Notes: generated by a model from the letters alone, not told the origin. Positions 39,971-50,925 are shown, counted from the stretch's first letter. The stretch: 64,000 nt of DNA from Otatea glauca (GCA_036346275.1 CM070713.1:60383567-60447566), one strand, 5' to 3'. Translations and numbers: made by a program.

Positions 39971-40385
39971 CTATGACGCATGTGTCACAGAGGAAATCGC
40001 CCCTTCTGCTGCCTCCATTTCTGCTCCCACGGCTGTTGTTGGCAAACGTTTTTCAGAAACAACTGGAGCATCTGCTTGCAAGACTTCATTAGAAAACTCA
40101 ACAACAAAAGTATCATGTTCTCCTAAACTAGTTTTCGCCAATGATTCCTGCCAGTTCCACTGCTTCTCTTCCTCAAACAATACATCACGAGTGATATGAA
40201 GCCTTTTTGCCTTAGGATCATAAACCCTATAAGCTTTTGATCCCTCCTCATAGCCTAACAACATAGTTGGTACTGATCTGTCCGTGAGTTTGGTCACGCC
40301 AGGACCCATCTTCTTCATGTGTGCAATGCAACCGAATGTGCGAAAGTAATGCACTTTAGGTTTTTTCTTGTACCACGCTTCTGCT
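39971..40385 (-). pseudogene. Copia pol: integrase C-terminal fragment fused to the primer-binding site
   Basis: On the minus strand the sequence runs from the primer-binding site straight into EAWYKKKPKVHYFRTFGCIA. It continues with DRSVPTMLLGYEEGSKAYRV and DVLFEEEKQWNW, the part of Copia pol that follows the integrase core. Everything from gag to the integrase catalytic domain is missing. The frame stays open up to the nested insertion at 39965. Confidence 0.85.
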
Positions 40386-40399
40386 CTGATACCAATTAT

Positions 40400-40982
40400 T
40401 GAAATTCTCCTCTGCGTGTTATCAGATTACTTCCCTGAAGTAAACAGAATGCCTCTTGTATTGTCGACTCTGCTGCTCTGATGAAACAACAGGTTCGCAA
40501 CAATACAGATCGCACGCAGATGGCTTGGAGAAAACTTCTTCAACGTGAAGTCTGAACTCTGCCCCTGAAGACTTAACGCTTCTCTGGATGTCAGATAGTT
40601 CACGCAACAAAAGAAGTAAATGGTAAAACAATACTGCAAACAAGTTGCTTTTGGTGCTGCAAATACTGCCCGTTGCTTTTCTGTTTCTCATCTTCATTAC
40701 TTATATAAGTTAGAGATTACAGACTATAAACTGAATTCAGTTACAGATATCAATCTGGATTGCTTCAACTAATTGGACTCTAACTCAATCTTTAAGAGTT
40801 TTAGCCGAGACAATCTACTGTTACTTATCTGGCAAAACTTCAAACTAAACAGACATCTGCTTACTTGTTTCAGGACTCTTCTTACTAGATTCTGGTAATA
40901 CCGAATTCTGAAAACAAAACCAAACAAACTAGACTGTGAACAAACTGGACTCTGAACTTCATGCACAAGATTACTCTCAACA
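40400..40982 (-). repeat. Right (5') LTR of the Copia element
   Basis: It is the partner of 25765-26331, with a short extra duplication (AAACTAGACTGTGAACAAAC) near its right end. It borders resumed host sequence at 40983. Confidence 0.9.
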
Positions 40983-41212
40983 TTTATGTATGCATATAGA
41001 GAATTTGGAAATACCATTAAAGAGTTACTGTTATTATTACGTGCGATTTGTAAAGTACTACTTGTTTATGGAGTTGTGATCTCGAACCCTGTATCCATCC
41101 CCTTCTCTTCTCTGTGCCTGTAACTGTGACTTACTGAGGCTGCCGTGAATTACGATGAAGACCGCCAAAAAAAAGGGAGAATTGATCACTTGTCTTGTTT
41201 TACTTAGTGCAA

Positions 41213-41294
41213 TTGATCATTTGCTCTGTTTGTTTCACTGACATGTGGTCTCAGGGTCTGCATATCAGTGGGACATTACAGAGCAAATGATCAA
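41213..41294. repeat. 82-bp hairpin (MITE-like or small-RNA-like)
   Basis: TTGATCATTTGCTCTGT (41213-41229) is the exact reverse complement of 41278-41294. The inner part also pairs (CACTGACATG with CATATCAGTG). Weaker symmetry extends outward to about 41180 and 41335. No gene overlaps it. Confidence 0.8.
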
Positions 41295-41331
41295 CGTCAC
41301 AAGTAAATGAGGGTATTTCATCAATTATTCC

Positions 41332-41465
41332 AAATCTTAAAGCAAACGAATAAGTAAGTAATCATCATCCACCTTTTATTTATGTTTTTCCTCCCAATAC
41401 AAGTTGTGTAAATCTTAAAGCAAACGAATGGGTAAGTAATCATCATTCACCCTTTATTTATGCTT
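41332..41465. repeat. 78-bp tandem duplication
   Basis: AAATCTTAAAGCAAACGAAT begins at 41332 and 41410. The following AAGTAATCATCATYCACC and TTTATTTATG are also repeated. Confidence 0.85.
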
Positions 41466-41469
41466 TAAT

Positions 41470-42090
41470 ATTTGTGCAACTTAAAAAAAAGCATGGAAGC
41501 ACCTCACATCTCATCTGCAAATATTTTACGATCTCGGACTAAGTATATAACCATCTGACGATTTCTGACCAAGTAACCATCTGATGTTTTTTCCTGCATA
41601 TCCCAGAGATTTCCCATACTTAAATTGCTTGCATTCTGACAAGAGGGAAGGATTTCCTTGGAAAGATTAAACATGGAAGATTTGGATAACATCTAACATC
41701 CAGCAATGACAACGGAAGCGAAAATATTTGGAAATTAGGACAGATACAATAAGATCACCTTAGCTTTCTATTAGTATATACACATTAGTTTTGTCCTATG
41801 TAGAAGAGTAAGAAAAAAGGAGAGAGAAGAGAATCGGTTCTCATACAGCAGCTAGCATCGCACGGGAAACAACGTGTTATCGCTAGCCAAAAGTCTATGT
41901 TGGATCAAGTATGCTTACTCTAGATGATATGGATGATAGATAGTTATTATACAAGCTTTAATGTTATAACTAAAAATGTTTCTATAGATAATTTTTAGAG
42001 ATAGTTATTATATAAACTGAATTTATTTATTGCTTAGATATGAATGAGAGATAAGTAAGTAGTGGACTCCGCTCTCGATAGAGTAGGCCA
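41470..42090. other. Intergenic, nothing recognised
   Basis: This is AT-rich sequence between the tandem duplication and the GC-rich remnant. There is no coding motif or clear repeat. Confidence 0.5.
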
Positions 42091-42109
42091 TCTGTCGAAA
42101 TGTACTCAC

Positions 42110-42288
42110 CGTCTGATGAAATCGAGCCGACCGATGGCGTCATCAGGCGTGAAGGATGCATCCATCGCCCTCTCCGCCTTTCGAGGCCGTTGAAGTCCAA
42201 TACGTTAGCCGTCGAGGACGAGAGGAGAGCCCTTCTCGCCGGTGCCAGATTGCAGAGCATCGGCGATCTGCTTCACAGTGAGCGGCAT
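42110..42288 (-). pseudogene. Exon-like remnant of an unknown gene
   Basis: On the minus strand an ATG at 42288 opens MPLTVKQIADALQSGTGEKG and SPLVLDG before a TAA at 42207-42205. A second ATG at 42165 opens MDASFTPDDAIGRLDFIRR. That frame runs into a consensus splice donor, CGGTGAGTAC, at 42110/42109. The surrounding 42.1-43.1 kb is GC-rich, unlike its flanks. It looks like the 5' exon of a gene that has been lost or truncated, or two short reading frames of a leader. I do not recognise the family. Confidence 0.3.
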
Positions 42289-43100
42289 GGCGCTCGATGC
42301 GCCTCGGATCCTCAATCCAGAGGAAAGATGTGTTTCAAGAATCCGACACAAGTCCATTCGTTACCTAATCAGAAAAAAGTTCGAGGAGGGCGGGCGTGTG
42401 GGAGAGGACGAGGGTGGTGGAGTCGGCGGTATTCTGGGAAGAGGTGAACTGCGGCGGCGTCTGGCTGCTTCTGGGCCAATTTTGTGCTAGCCTAACACGA
42501 GCCTTGTGCGCTGCTTTCTCCTCCCTTGCTTGGCTCAGGCCTGTATCTGGCAGCTTGAAGCCATTAAGGCCCAAGACCTAGGCCTACGAACGGGCGTGGA
42601 TCACGGCGACATGGCTCTGCTAGGGCAGTGTGTCGGCGCGACAACCTGTTACTTTGCTGAGACGAAGGCCGCGCTACTGGTACTTTACTGAGACGAAGGT
42701 CGCGGCGTACTGCCGTCCGGCGGCTGGTTCGCTATTGCCGCCCACGACCAACACCCTCCGCGGATGTCCACACCACATGCTCGTGCACAGGAAGCTGCAA
42801 TGCCCGGGTTGTTGCTCTCCCGGAGACCCCCACCCTGGCACGCATGCGTGGTGCGACCGTGACATCCAAGCGCCGCGGGTGGACGACGACGTCGGCCACC
42901 GATGGCGCAGTCCACCGCTGTGGCGGCACACGGGGGATGGGGACATACACCCGCCGGGTTCGGGGGCGATACAGTGGTGGGTCAAACTCAGTCAGAGTCA
43001 CCATCCACGCACGCCGCCTGTTCGACAGAGTGCCAGTATGTATCGCAATTCGCACACAACTACACAAGTTGTTTCTCTCTGTTCTGTCTCACGTACCTGA
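42289..43100. other. GC-rich stretch, no gene recognised
   Basis: Overlapping frames exist in several phases, as expected from GC-rich sequence, but none shows a family motif. A short internal duplication (TACTTTGCTGAGACGAAGG and TACTTTACTGAGACGAAGG) starts at about 42650 and 42681. Confidence 0.4.
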
Positions 43101-43816
43101 GTTAAACACAACGAGTGAAAGGGAATTGCACGTTGGAACGTTTACTCAGCAGCATCATAGCTGACAAATACAGCCAAGAAGTGCAGATTTTCAGCGTGAA
43201 TGTTGAACTAATCTTCTCCTTTCTTTTGTTGCGTCCAGACAGTTCGAGACTGGCAAGCAAGCACTTAGGCAAGGGGCCAAGGACAGCCGGTTGTGATCTC
43301 AATCCATTTACATGAAACGCCAGTGAAAGAAATTGAAGCTTTCAGCAGGTGCAATTTCGTACATAGATCCACCATTTATGTTGCTCCTTTTCATTCTGTT
43401 ATACTTAGCTATCGTGTAAAATTTTGATTAGCCTCCAAACTTATGAGCTGTAAGTTGGCTAACTACTCAACATAACTGTAAACTGTGTCAAAACCTATTC
43501 AAACTACTCAACATTTAGTTATGTTCTTCCTTAAAATAACTCCCGTAACCACATACAAGAGTTCAGACTTCATATCAAAGCATAAAAATAGCAGAAACAT
43601 TTGCATGAGCTGTCAGAAAATTGCATTTACTGCATATGACATAACAAAAAAGTTGTGCTGTTATTGAATTAGCAAGTTAGACTCCCATAAAACATGTCTT
43701 ATTTTGTATACAACCATCATTTATTATCTTACATCCTTCACTACGATAAAATTCATCCGATAGAGGAGAAATTAAGTACAAGGATTTCCACAATGGTTGC
43801 TGTTACTGAACTCGCC
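43101..43816 (-). other. Probable 3' flank of the PSKR1-like gene
   Basis: This is AT-rich sequence directly downstream of the kinase stop codon. It has no coding motif. It should include the gene's 3' untranslated region, but no polyadenylation site can be fixed by eye. Confidence 0.5.
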
Positions 43817-46800
43817 TCAATTTGTTGCTTCACTGGTAGCACCAATATTATCAAGCCATAGCACTATTTCATGGGTTAGTGGCCTCAATTTAGGTGACTC
43901 ACTTATGCACAGACAAGCAATATCAATCATCTGCATCATTTGTATCTCAAACTTCCTATCATACATTGCACGGTCCAATATGTCAGCTTCACGGTGTTCT
44001 TCTTTCATATGTATAACCCATGAGACCAACTCCCTAGCTCCCTTTTGCTTGCACATATCTACAGGCCTCTTTCCAGTTAATAACTCCAGAAGAACAATGC
44101 CAAAACTATACACATCACCTTTGAAAGTGGCTACTGAAGATTGACCATACTCTGGGGGAATGTAGCCTAATGTGCCAACTAGGTCAGTTGTCACATGTGT
44201 ATCATAGGGACAAATAAGCCGAGCAAGCCCAAAATCAGCCAAATGAGCTTCAAACTTCTCATCCAGAAGTATGTTGCTTGACTTGATGTCACGGTGGAGT
44301 ATGTGCGGTTGGCATGACAAGTGCAAGTATGCCAGACCTTTTGCTGCTCCTTTTGCTATCTGGAGCCTTCTTTGCCAGCTTAATCTAGATAGACCATCCG
44401 ACTTTTCGTGAAGCCAGTGGTCTAGACTGCCATTCTCCATGTAAGAGTAGATTAAGAGCCTATCACTGCCAATCCTGCAGTAACCTTGAAGAAGTACAAG
44501 ATTAGGGTGTTGAGCTTTTGATAAAGTCTCCACCTCTGCTTTGAACTCCCGTTCCATCTGACCAAAATCACCCGATAGTCTTTTGATGGCGATTGTTGCT
44601 CCATCTGGTAGTGTTGCCTTGTAGACTAGACCAAAGCCACCACAGCCAATGATATTAGCCTGATCAAAGTTGTTTGTAGATCTCAAGATGTCACTGATAG
44701 TCAGCGCCTTGTCATCATCCTTGTTCTGAAACAGAAGAACCAGTGAAGCTGGAGCCAACTCGTGGACTCCATTTGTATCTGCAACAGCCTTTACTAAATG
44801 ATCCTGCCTTCTGAAGCTACTCATCAACACAAGTGCAACAGCAACAGACAAAACAAATGCCGCTCCAAGTGCAATACCGATAGCTATTCCTAATATGACA
44901 CCTTTGTTCTTTCTATGTTTTGTTGCAGATATGGCAGGAGCATGAGTTGAATGACATTGGGGTAGGTCTAAGCGGATGCCACAGAGTTTGGGGTTCCCCT
45001 CATAATCAAAACTTGTGAATGTAGAAAATTGCCCTCCTGATGGAATTGGGCCTGTCAGATTATTGTACGCCACACTGAAGCTTGATAGAAAATTCAGCTT
45101 TGTTAGTGAAGAAGGGATGCTTCCAGTCAGGTTATTATGTGACAAATCCAAGGATTCCAAGCTCGATGTGCCTGATAGCTCATCAGGAATGACACCAGAA
45201 ATCTGGTTGTTACTGAGGTCCAAGACATACAGGTTCTTGAGTCTTCCAAAGCCCGGCAATATGGGACCTATGAGCTTGTTATGGCTGAGAATTAGAGAAG
45301 GTGGGAACCTGCTAACCTGATTGTACTGCAATCCTTTGACTGTCTTGTTCTTTTTAATGAAGAATGGAGAATAATCGGTCTCCGTGGATTGCTGTGAGCT
45401 GTTGCATGCAAGTAGCCCCTTCATGCTTGACAAACTGTTTGGAATTCCTCCAGTAAGTGAATTGTTAGAAAGATCCAAATAGAATAGAAGCTCAAGATCA
45501 CCAATCCATGCAGGAATATTCCCAGCCAATTGATTCCATGACAAATCCAGCACCTTCAATTGTGTGAAATTAGCTAGCCATGGTGGTACCGATCCTGAAA
45601 GATGGCTGTTAGCAATGACAAACACTTGGATGCTATGAAAACCATGTATTTCAGTCATCGGCAAGGCCTTCCTGTCATGAAAGTTCTTTGTCAACACGAG
45701 GCTCGTTAGGCTTGGACAGTCTTGAAGGACAGATAATGCTGAGGGGACATTTGTGAAGCTATTGTTTGAAAGCGAGATGTAGGCTAGCAACTGAAGCTTC
45801 CTGAAACCAGCAGGGATTTCTCCACTGAGGTTGTTCGTGGCAAGATTCAAGCTTCTCAGATGTTGGCAGTCTGACAAACTATCAATTGTGCCGATCAACT
45901 TATTTGCGCCAAGGTCAAGCGAGCTCAATTTTGCCATTGCCGAGCAATTGAGATTGATCTTTCCAGTCAAAGAATTGTTCCTCAGGTACAACATCTTCAG
46001 TGATGGCGAATTGGACAGCGAGGAAGGCAATGGGCCCCTGAAGAAGTTGGACTGTGCAGAGAAGTACTCCAAGTTGCGAAGGCTACCAAAAACATTTGGA
46101 AGGTATCCATAGAACCAATTGAAAGAAATGTCCAACTTAACAAGGCTGGAGAGATTGCCGAACCTTGGGTTCATCCTACCAGCGAGCTGATTCTCCTGCA
46201 GAGACAGGTTCTTCAGAGATGGCAACCTGAATAGATCATCTGGCAAGCTCCCGGAGATGCTGTTGAGATCAACATATAGCTCCTCGAGCTTCGTGCAGTT
46301 TCCGAAGCCTGCTGGGAACTCCCCGGTGAAGAGATTCGATGTGAACCGGATCATGCGGATAGCTCCAGACAACTCACAGATGCTTGTATCAATGTGCCCT
46401 CCAAACGTGTTGTACCCCGCATCGAACACCGCGAGCTGTGGCGAACCATGCAGCTTGGGATGGGAGCCGTTGAAGAAGTTGAAGGATATATTGAAGACCT
46501 CAATCACCGGGAGTGACATGTTAGCCGGGAATGTGCCTGTGAGGTCGTTGTTGCTGAGGTCGAGCCGCTGCAGCCTATGGAGCTGGAAGAGGGGTGCCGG
46601 GACGGCACCACGGAGGTTGTTGTTGGAGAGGTTGAGCGACCGGAGCTGGTCCAGCTGTCCAAGCGAAAGCGCCAGTTCGCCCCTCAGCTTCCTGCCCTGG
46701 AGGTCCAGCCCGATGACCCGGCCATCGTCGTCGCACGTGACACCGATCCATGCACAGCAGTTGGCCGTTTTGGGGTTCGCGTTTGGAACTGTCCGGGCAC

Positions 46801-46975
46801 TGATGTCTCCTCCGACGAGACCTTTCGCGAAGTCCGTCAGGGCATTAAAATCACCCGGGTTGCAGGTGCTTTGGTCGTGGGAGTTGGCTGGAGACAAGAA
46901 GAGCAGGTGGACAGACACGCAGAGGAAGAAACAGCATGGCCATGTGGTGGTGCGTTGCATCAAGAAATGCCCCAT
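43817..46975 (-). CDS. PSKR1: Phytosulfokine receptor-like LRR receptor kinase (1052 aa, intronless)
   Basis: The protein should sit in the plasma membrane and perceive the sulfated pentapeptide phytosulfokine. A signal peptide (about 1-32) precedes the LRR N-terminal cap with its CCAWIGVTC motif (73-81). About 21 leucine-rich repeats run to about 650. They are interrupted near 518-560 by the island region containing SPFFIKKNKTVKGLQ, the hallmark of PSKRs and the ligand-binding element. One membrane span (693-719) leads to a kinase with P-loop GCGGFG (777-782), Lys798, HRD 894-896, DFG 914-916 and GTLGYIPPEYG. All catalytic residues are present. The stretch around YSFGIVLLELLTGKRPVD (956-973) matches the region reported to hold a guanylate-cyclase centre in PSKR1. 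The ATG at 46975 is the first in frame; the frame is open upstream but has no earlier ATG. A single exon and this length are normal for PSKR1. The gene is convergent with the PIP2 gene. Confidence 0.96.
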   Translation of the reverse strand: MGHFLMQRTTTWPCCFFLCVSVHLLFLSPANSHDQSTCNPGDFNALTDFAKGLVGGDISARTVPNANPKTANCCAWIGVTCDDDGRVIGLDLQGRKLRGELALSLGQLDQLRSLNLSNNNLRGAVPAPLFQLHRLQRLDLSNNDLTGTFPANMSLPVIEVFNISFNFFNGSHPKLHGSPQLAVFDAGYNTFGGHIDTSICELSGAIRMIRFTSNLFTGEFPAGFGNCTKLEELYVDLNSISGSLPDDLFRLPSLKNLSLQENQLAGRMNPRFGNLSSLVKLDISFNWFYGYLPNVFGSLRNLEYFSAQSNFFRGPLPSSLSNSPSLKMLYLRNNSLTGKINLNCSAMAKLSSLDLGANKLIGTIDSLSDCQHLRSLNLATNNLSGEIPAGFRKLQLLAYISLSNNSFTNVPSALSVLQDCPSLTSLVLTKNFHDRKALPMTEIHGFHSIQVFVIANSHLSGSVPPWLANFTQLKVLDLSWNQLAGNIPAWIGDLELLFYLDLSNNSLTGGIPNSLSSMKGLLACNSSQQSTETDYSPFFIKKNKTVKGLQYNQVSRFPPSLILSHNKLIGPILPGFGRLKNLYVLDLSNNQISGVIPDELSGTSSLESLDLSHNNLTGSIPSSLTKLNFLSSFSVAYNNLTGPIPSGGQFSTFTSFDYEGNPKLCGIRLDLPQCHSTHAPAISATKHRKNKGVILGIAIGIALGAAFVLSVAVALVLMSSFRRQDHLVKAVADTNGVHELAPASLVLLFQNKDDDKALTISDILRSTNNFDQANIIGCGGFGLVYKATLPDGATIAIKRLSGDFGQMEREFKAEVETLSKAQHPNLVLLQGYCRIGSDRLLIYSYMENGSLDHWLHEKSDGLSRLSWQRRLQIAKGAAKGLAYLHLSCQPHILHRDIKSSNILLDEKFEAHLADFGLARLICPYDTHVTTDLVGTLGYIPPEYGQSSVATFKGDVYSFGIVLLELLTGKRPVDMCKQKGARELVSWVIHMKEEHREADILDRAMYDRKFEIQMMQMIDIACLCISESPKLRPLTHEIVLWLDNIGATSEATN

Positions 46976-47055
46976 CGGAGCAAGAAGAGCTATAGCGATG
47001 GCGCGGAGCAGGGAAGAAGCCTTCTTGTTTGGCCTTTTCAGGAGCTTTATGATAT

Positions 47056-47073
47056 CTATGCCATTTGGCGCAT
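47056..47073 (-). other. Five-codon upstream ORF of the PSKR1-like gene
   Basis: On the minus strand ATGCGCCAAATGGCATAG encodes MRQMA and stops 80 nt before the main ATG, in another frame. If the leader includes it, it could lower or condition translation of the kinase. The transcription start is not known. Confidence 0.5.
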
Positions 47074-47104
47074 AAAGCTGGCCTCCTGAGCGCTTGCACC
47101 CCAA

Positions 47105-47460
47105 GCAACAATGGTGGAGGTGAACTGAGAGTAAGTTGAGGTGAGTTGGGAGACGATAGGACAGCGTATTAGGGAGGTGTCAGGCAGCGGAGTGTGTCGT
47201 CGTGCTTCTGTTTTGACTTGTGATTGTGTAGGCACTCAGCCGTGGGAGACCAAAATTTTCTTCGGTGAATTGATTGTCTCTGTCAACTTGCTGGAAAAAT
47301 CCATGATCGGAAATATTTTGACTTCTGTTCAAAATTGGCCTAACCATCCTTTTCTTCCTCCCTTTCCTTCCTTTTGGCTGTGTGGATTGAAATGATTATT
47401 GTAACTAGCATGAAAGCAGACCAATCTTAAGGATGGAACCTGCATACCAAATATTATACA
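47105..47460 (-). promoter_or_regulatory. Probable promoter and leader of the PSKR1-like gene
   Basis: This segment is immediately upstream of the kinase frame on the minus strand. It contains pyrimidine-rich leader-like sequence, but I could not pick a convincing TATA box. Confidence 0.35.
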
Positions 47461-48420
47461 ACCAGATAAGCACTACCCTTTTTTTTCCCCTATTTCCCAG
47501 AAGGGAGAAGTTAGCCAACAGCGTACCATTTAAAGTGCTATCAACAGTATAGCAAAGTTTTATGGAGTTTCAACCGTGTAGCAAGTTTTATGTTTCAATG
47601 ATGCAATAAGTTTTGTGAAAGTTTCGGGCTTAAAAAAAATCAAAGTTTCAAAAATGTTTCAAGTTTTATGGAGTTTCAACCGTGTAGCAAGTTTTATGTT
47701 TCAATGATGCAACAAGTTTTGTGAAAGTTTCGGGCTTAAAAAAAATCAAAGTTTCAAAAATGTTTCACACGACTTTCGAGTAGATTTCAACAAGTTTCAA
47801 AAGGTTTCGAGGAAGTTTCGAAAATTCAACCAATTCATCTAGTTTCACTAGGTTTCAGAGAGTTTCAATGCATTTTTAGAATGTTTCGATGTGTCTAAAA
47901 AATAAAACTTGATTGAAAAGTGAGTTTGCCGGAGGTTCCAGATTTAAAAAGTTGTAGTTTCAAGAAGGTTTTAATAGAATATTTTTATAGATTTCAATAA
48001 GGTTCACATAAAATTTAAGAAAAAGTTTCATCCTTGTTTCATCAAGTTTCACTAGGTTTCAGACAGTCTCAAAAAGATTTCAGAGAGATTAGTGTATTTT
48101 CAGAGCGTTTCAATGGGTTTAAAATATGAAACTTGATTGAAAAATTAGTTTCAACAAAAGATTCAAAAATAAACTTCAAAGTTTCGGCAAGCCAGCAAAA
48201 AATCCAATCAAATTTCACAAGTTTTAGGGGAGTTTCACATTGAAAAAATATGTTTAAAACTCTATAACTTGGTGTTTCACGATAGATTCAAGGAAAGTTT
48301 CAAGCAAAAATTGGTGTTTCATAAGATTTTCAAGAAAGCTAGCGCGACTTTCAAATAAATCAAGGCAAGTTTTTTTTTAAAAAAAATATCAAAATTCGAA
48401 CGTCTTTCAAAGAAAAATAA
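47460..48420. repeat. GTTTCA-rich degenerate repeat with a 106-bp tandem duplication
   Basis: The word GTTTCA or GTTTCAA recurs dozens of times over about 900 bp. Within it 47558-47663 is repeated at 47664-47769 with almost no change (TATGGAGTTTCAACCGTGTA at 47561 and 47667). No long frame is open. Similar words on the opposite strand (TTGAAACTTT) recur at 50.93-51.45 kb. Confidence 0.8.
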
Positions 48421-50925
48421 TCAAAATATGGAATCTTGAGGGAGAGAAGTCACATGAGACGAGACGTTGGATGAGTGGGATCTAACGGCTATTTGCTGTA
48501 CCGTTGGAAATGGATCCGACACTATTGCGCTATGTAGTATTTCTGTTTCCATAAATAAAGTGTGAGCGTCACTGTTGAAGATATTGTGGGACAAATGCTC
48601 AAGAGAGCATTCTAGAAAATAAGCACGGAGACAATGAACACGCTGCCATGGACATAATGCCAAAATGGAAATTGTGTAAGAAAGTTTATGATTCGAGACT
48701 TTTTACTATTCTTTGAGGGTATTAAATTATATATTGAGCTAATATCAAAAGTACGAAAAGTTTAAAGGGTGAAGATACCAAACGGTACAATAATTTAATA
48801 GCAATTTGGTGATACCTCTATTATGATTTTATCAAAGAGACTTTTTATCGTCCTTAAGAAGTACCAAAATACACATTGATGTAAAAGTACCAAAAGTTTA
48901 AAGAGTGAAAGTACTGAAAAGTACCAGAGTTTAAGATAATTTGATGGTACCTTATATACCTTTCAAGGATGGTAAAAACTCTATTTATACTGAGAAAGCC
49001 TGTTGCAGTTGCGGTGCTTCCCGGGCTCAGAAGGATTTTTATCTGCAAAACAAAAACTGAACATCCTGCAGGAAATTGGGTGAAGGATGGCAACGGGGTT
49101 ACGGCAGATTGGGAGCAAAGTCAACCGCCAGCGGCAAGAGACTCGTGTGGCAGCCGCTTTCGGCCGGCCGCCCGCCCGCCAGGTAGCATATGCATTTGCA
49201 TCGCACTGCTCCAAAGCTGGGCGCTTATATTATACGGGACAAAAGACTGGAGAAAATAATACCGGTACAGCAGTTGCACGCTTTCGTGGGATTGGAATTG
49301 GATCGTCGGTTAAGTTTGATATGGTTCGATGTCTTTTCCACGAACAAACTATACGCAGTAGTACTATTATTTCTTGGAAATAAAAGAGACATAGTTGGAC
49401 TTGATAGATAGATACATGGGCTGGTCGGTTACAGGATTTAATGAAAAAGTCAAACATGTGATTCCTTTAATCTTTACGGAACTTCAACTGGTCGGTGTGG
49501 TGTGCGGTGAGTAGATTAACTCGCAAGTTTTAATCACGGATTTCACCGTGGTCTATTTCTTGTCAATTACTTAACTGACGGGTAAGTGAACAAACTGGCC
49601 AGGTACGGTGCAAATTTACCGCCGGGTCGCATTTCATCTATGACCACTTGGGCCGGCGTTACCAGATACTTAACGAAAATGCTACGCCACTTGCACTCCA
49701 ACTATCCAAGGTAACTTTCGTTTTTTTTCCTTTGCCTTTTCTGGTCAGTAAAAGTGAATTTGCTATTCAAGTTTTTGGATGAACTAGCTGATGCATATAA
49801 CTCAATATAGTATTAGAGCTAAAAGGTCTTAAGTTCAAAACTCGATTGATGCAATTAAAAATAATAATTATAGCTCACTTCTATTCCTCCTTTTAAAAAC
49901 ATAATTGCAGCTGAGGATAAAGTTAGCGTAATTAAAAAAATAATTACAGTTCACTTCTATTCTATCTCTTAAGCCTGAGGGAGTCTAAACGTGATAACTT
50001 CTATTCCACCTCTTAACTGGAAGGAGTCTAAAGTGAGGGAGAATGTTAAAGTTTTCCACAAATTAGCCGAGGCGCATGAGATTGAATACGGTCTTGGAAC
50101 GGTTTTGCACGATCCCATCATGCATGCCGGCACTTCGCCGTCGCCCTTGTCTACGAGAACAGGCCATTTTCATCCATAGTTTCGTGCCACCGTTTAACCG
50201 CGAGCTCTTTTACCTTTGAATCTAATGATTGAAATTAATTTAGATCTAGTTATACTACTACATGTAATATTGGTAGTAAAATTCAAAGAGAAAAAAAGAG
50301 TAAAAAATTCCGTTATACTATTTGTCCTCTAGGTAAAACACGTCCTGTGATCCTGATGAATGACTGATGAATAGATAGGAGGCCTCTGAAGATCACCAGG
50401 TATTCAGTGAATCCAAAACTGTGAACGAATTAAGAAAAATCTAAAATACCCTTGATGAATGGATAGAAAAAATCTAAAAATACCCTTGAGGAATAGATGA
50501 TTAGATTTGATTTCTATTATTATAACTTACTATCTATATTATCCACCGTAAAATTTCTCTTAACCACGTATACTTTGTGAAGTCACTTCTGTAGTTTCAA
50601 TATTGTACAGCACAGAAGAGCACTGTTTTTCATGTCCTCTCAACCTGCTGTATCCCATCGTTGTTGTGAAGTAATGGCAAGGCAATGTAAGGTGGGAGTT
50701 GCTAATTTAAGGATGTCCTTACCAAAGAATCTCTCTTGATGACAAGTGACAGCATCTTCATCTCAAAAGCTCTCTTCTTTTGACAAGTGTATCACTTCCT
50801 TTTTTTTCTTCTACTTTCCTACTACCTCAAAGACTCTCTCTTTATGACAAATGGCAACACATCATCCATCCCCTTTCCTCCATTCACTTCCCATCAAACT
50901 CAAAATGGTTTTTGCATTTAAAATT
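48421..50925. other. Intergenic, no gene recognised
   Basis: Only short frames occur, and none shows a motif. A small GC-rich patch (49100-49190, GGCCGGCCGCCCGCCCGCC) stands out. Related sentences with ACTTCTATTC recur near 49880, 49950 and 50000. I cannot support any gene here. Confidence 0.5.

Larger units (their letters stand above)
25765..40982 (-). mobile_element. Copia LTR retrotransposon, internally deleted and split by a nested element
   Basis: LTRs lie at 25765-26331 (567 bp) and 40400-40982 (583 bp). They read TGAAATTCTCC...CTCTCAACA on the + strand and are nearly identical. The minus-strand primer-binding site ATTGGTATCAGAGC adjoins the right LTR, and a purine-rich tract (TAGGGGGTGATT) adjoins the left one. 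The pol gene is on the minus strand. A second element (28163-39965) is inserted in pol. Without it this element is only about 3.4 kb, because gag, protease and the integrase core are missing. I could not find a clean 5-bp target duplication (ATTGT on the left, TTTAT on the right). Confidence 0.9.

Noticed and set aside
46257..47089. Frames of 170 and 272 codons on the + strand
   Set aside because: They are antisense shadows of the PSKR1-like coding sequence.
46976..47104. A 43-residue N-terminal extension of the kinase frame
   Set aside because: The frame is open, but the codon at 47104 is TTG and no ATG occurs before 46975. The signal peptide follows directly after the ATG at 46975.
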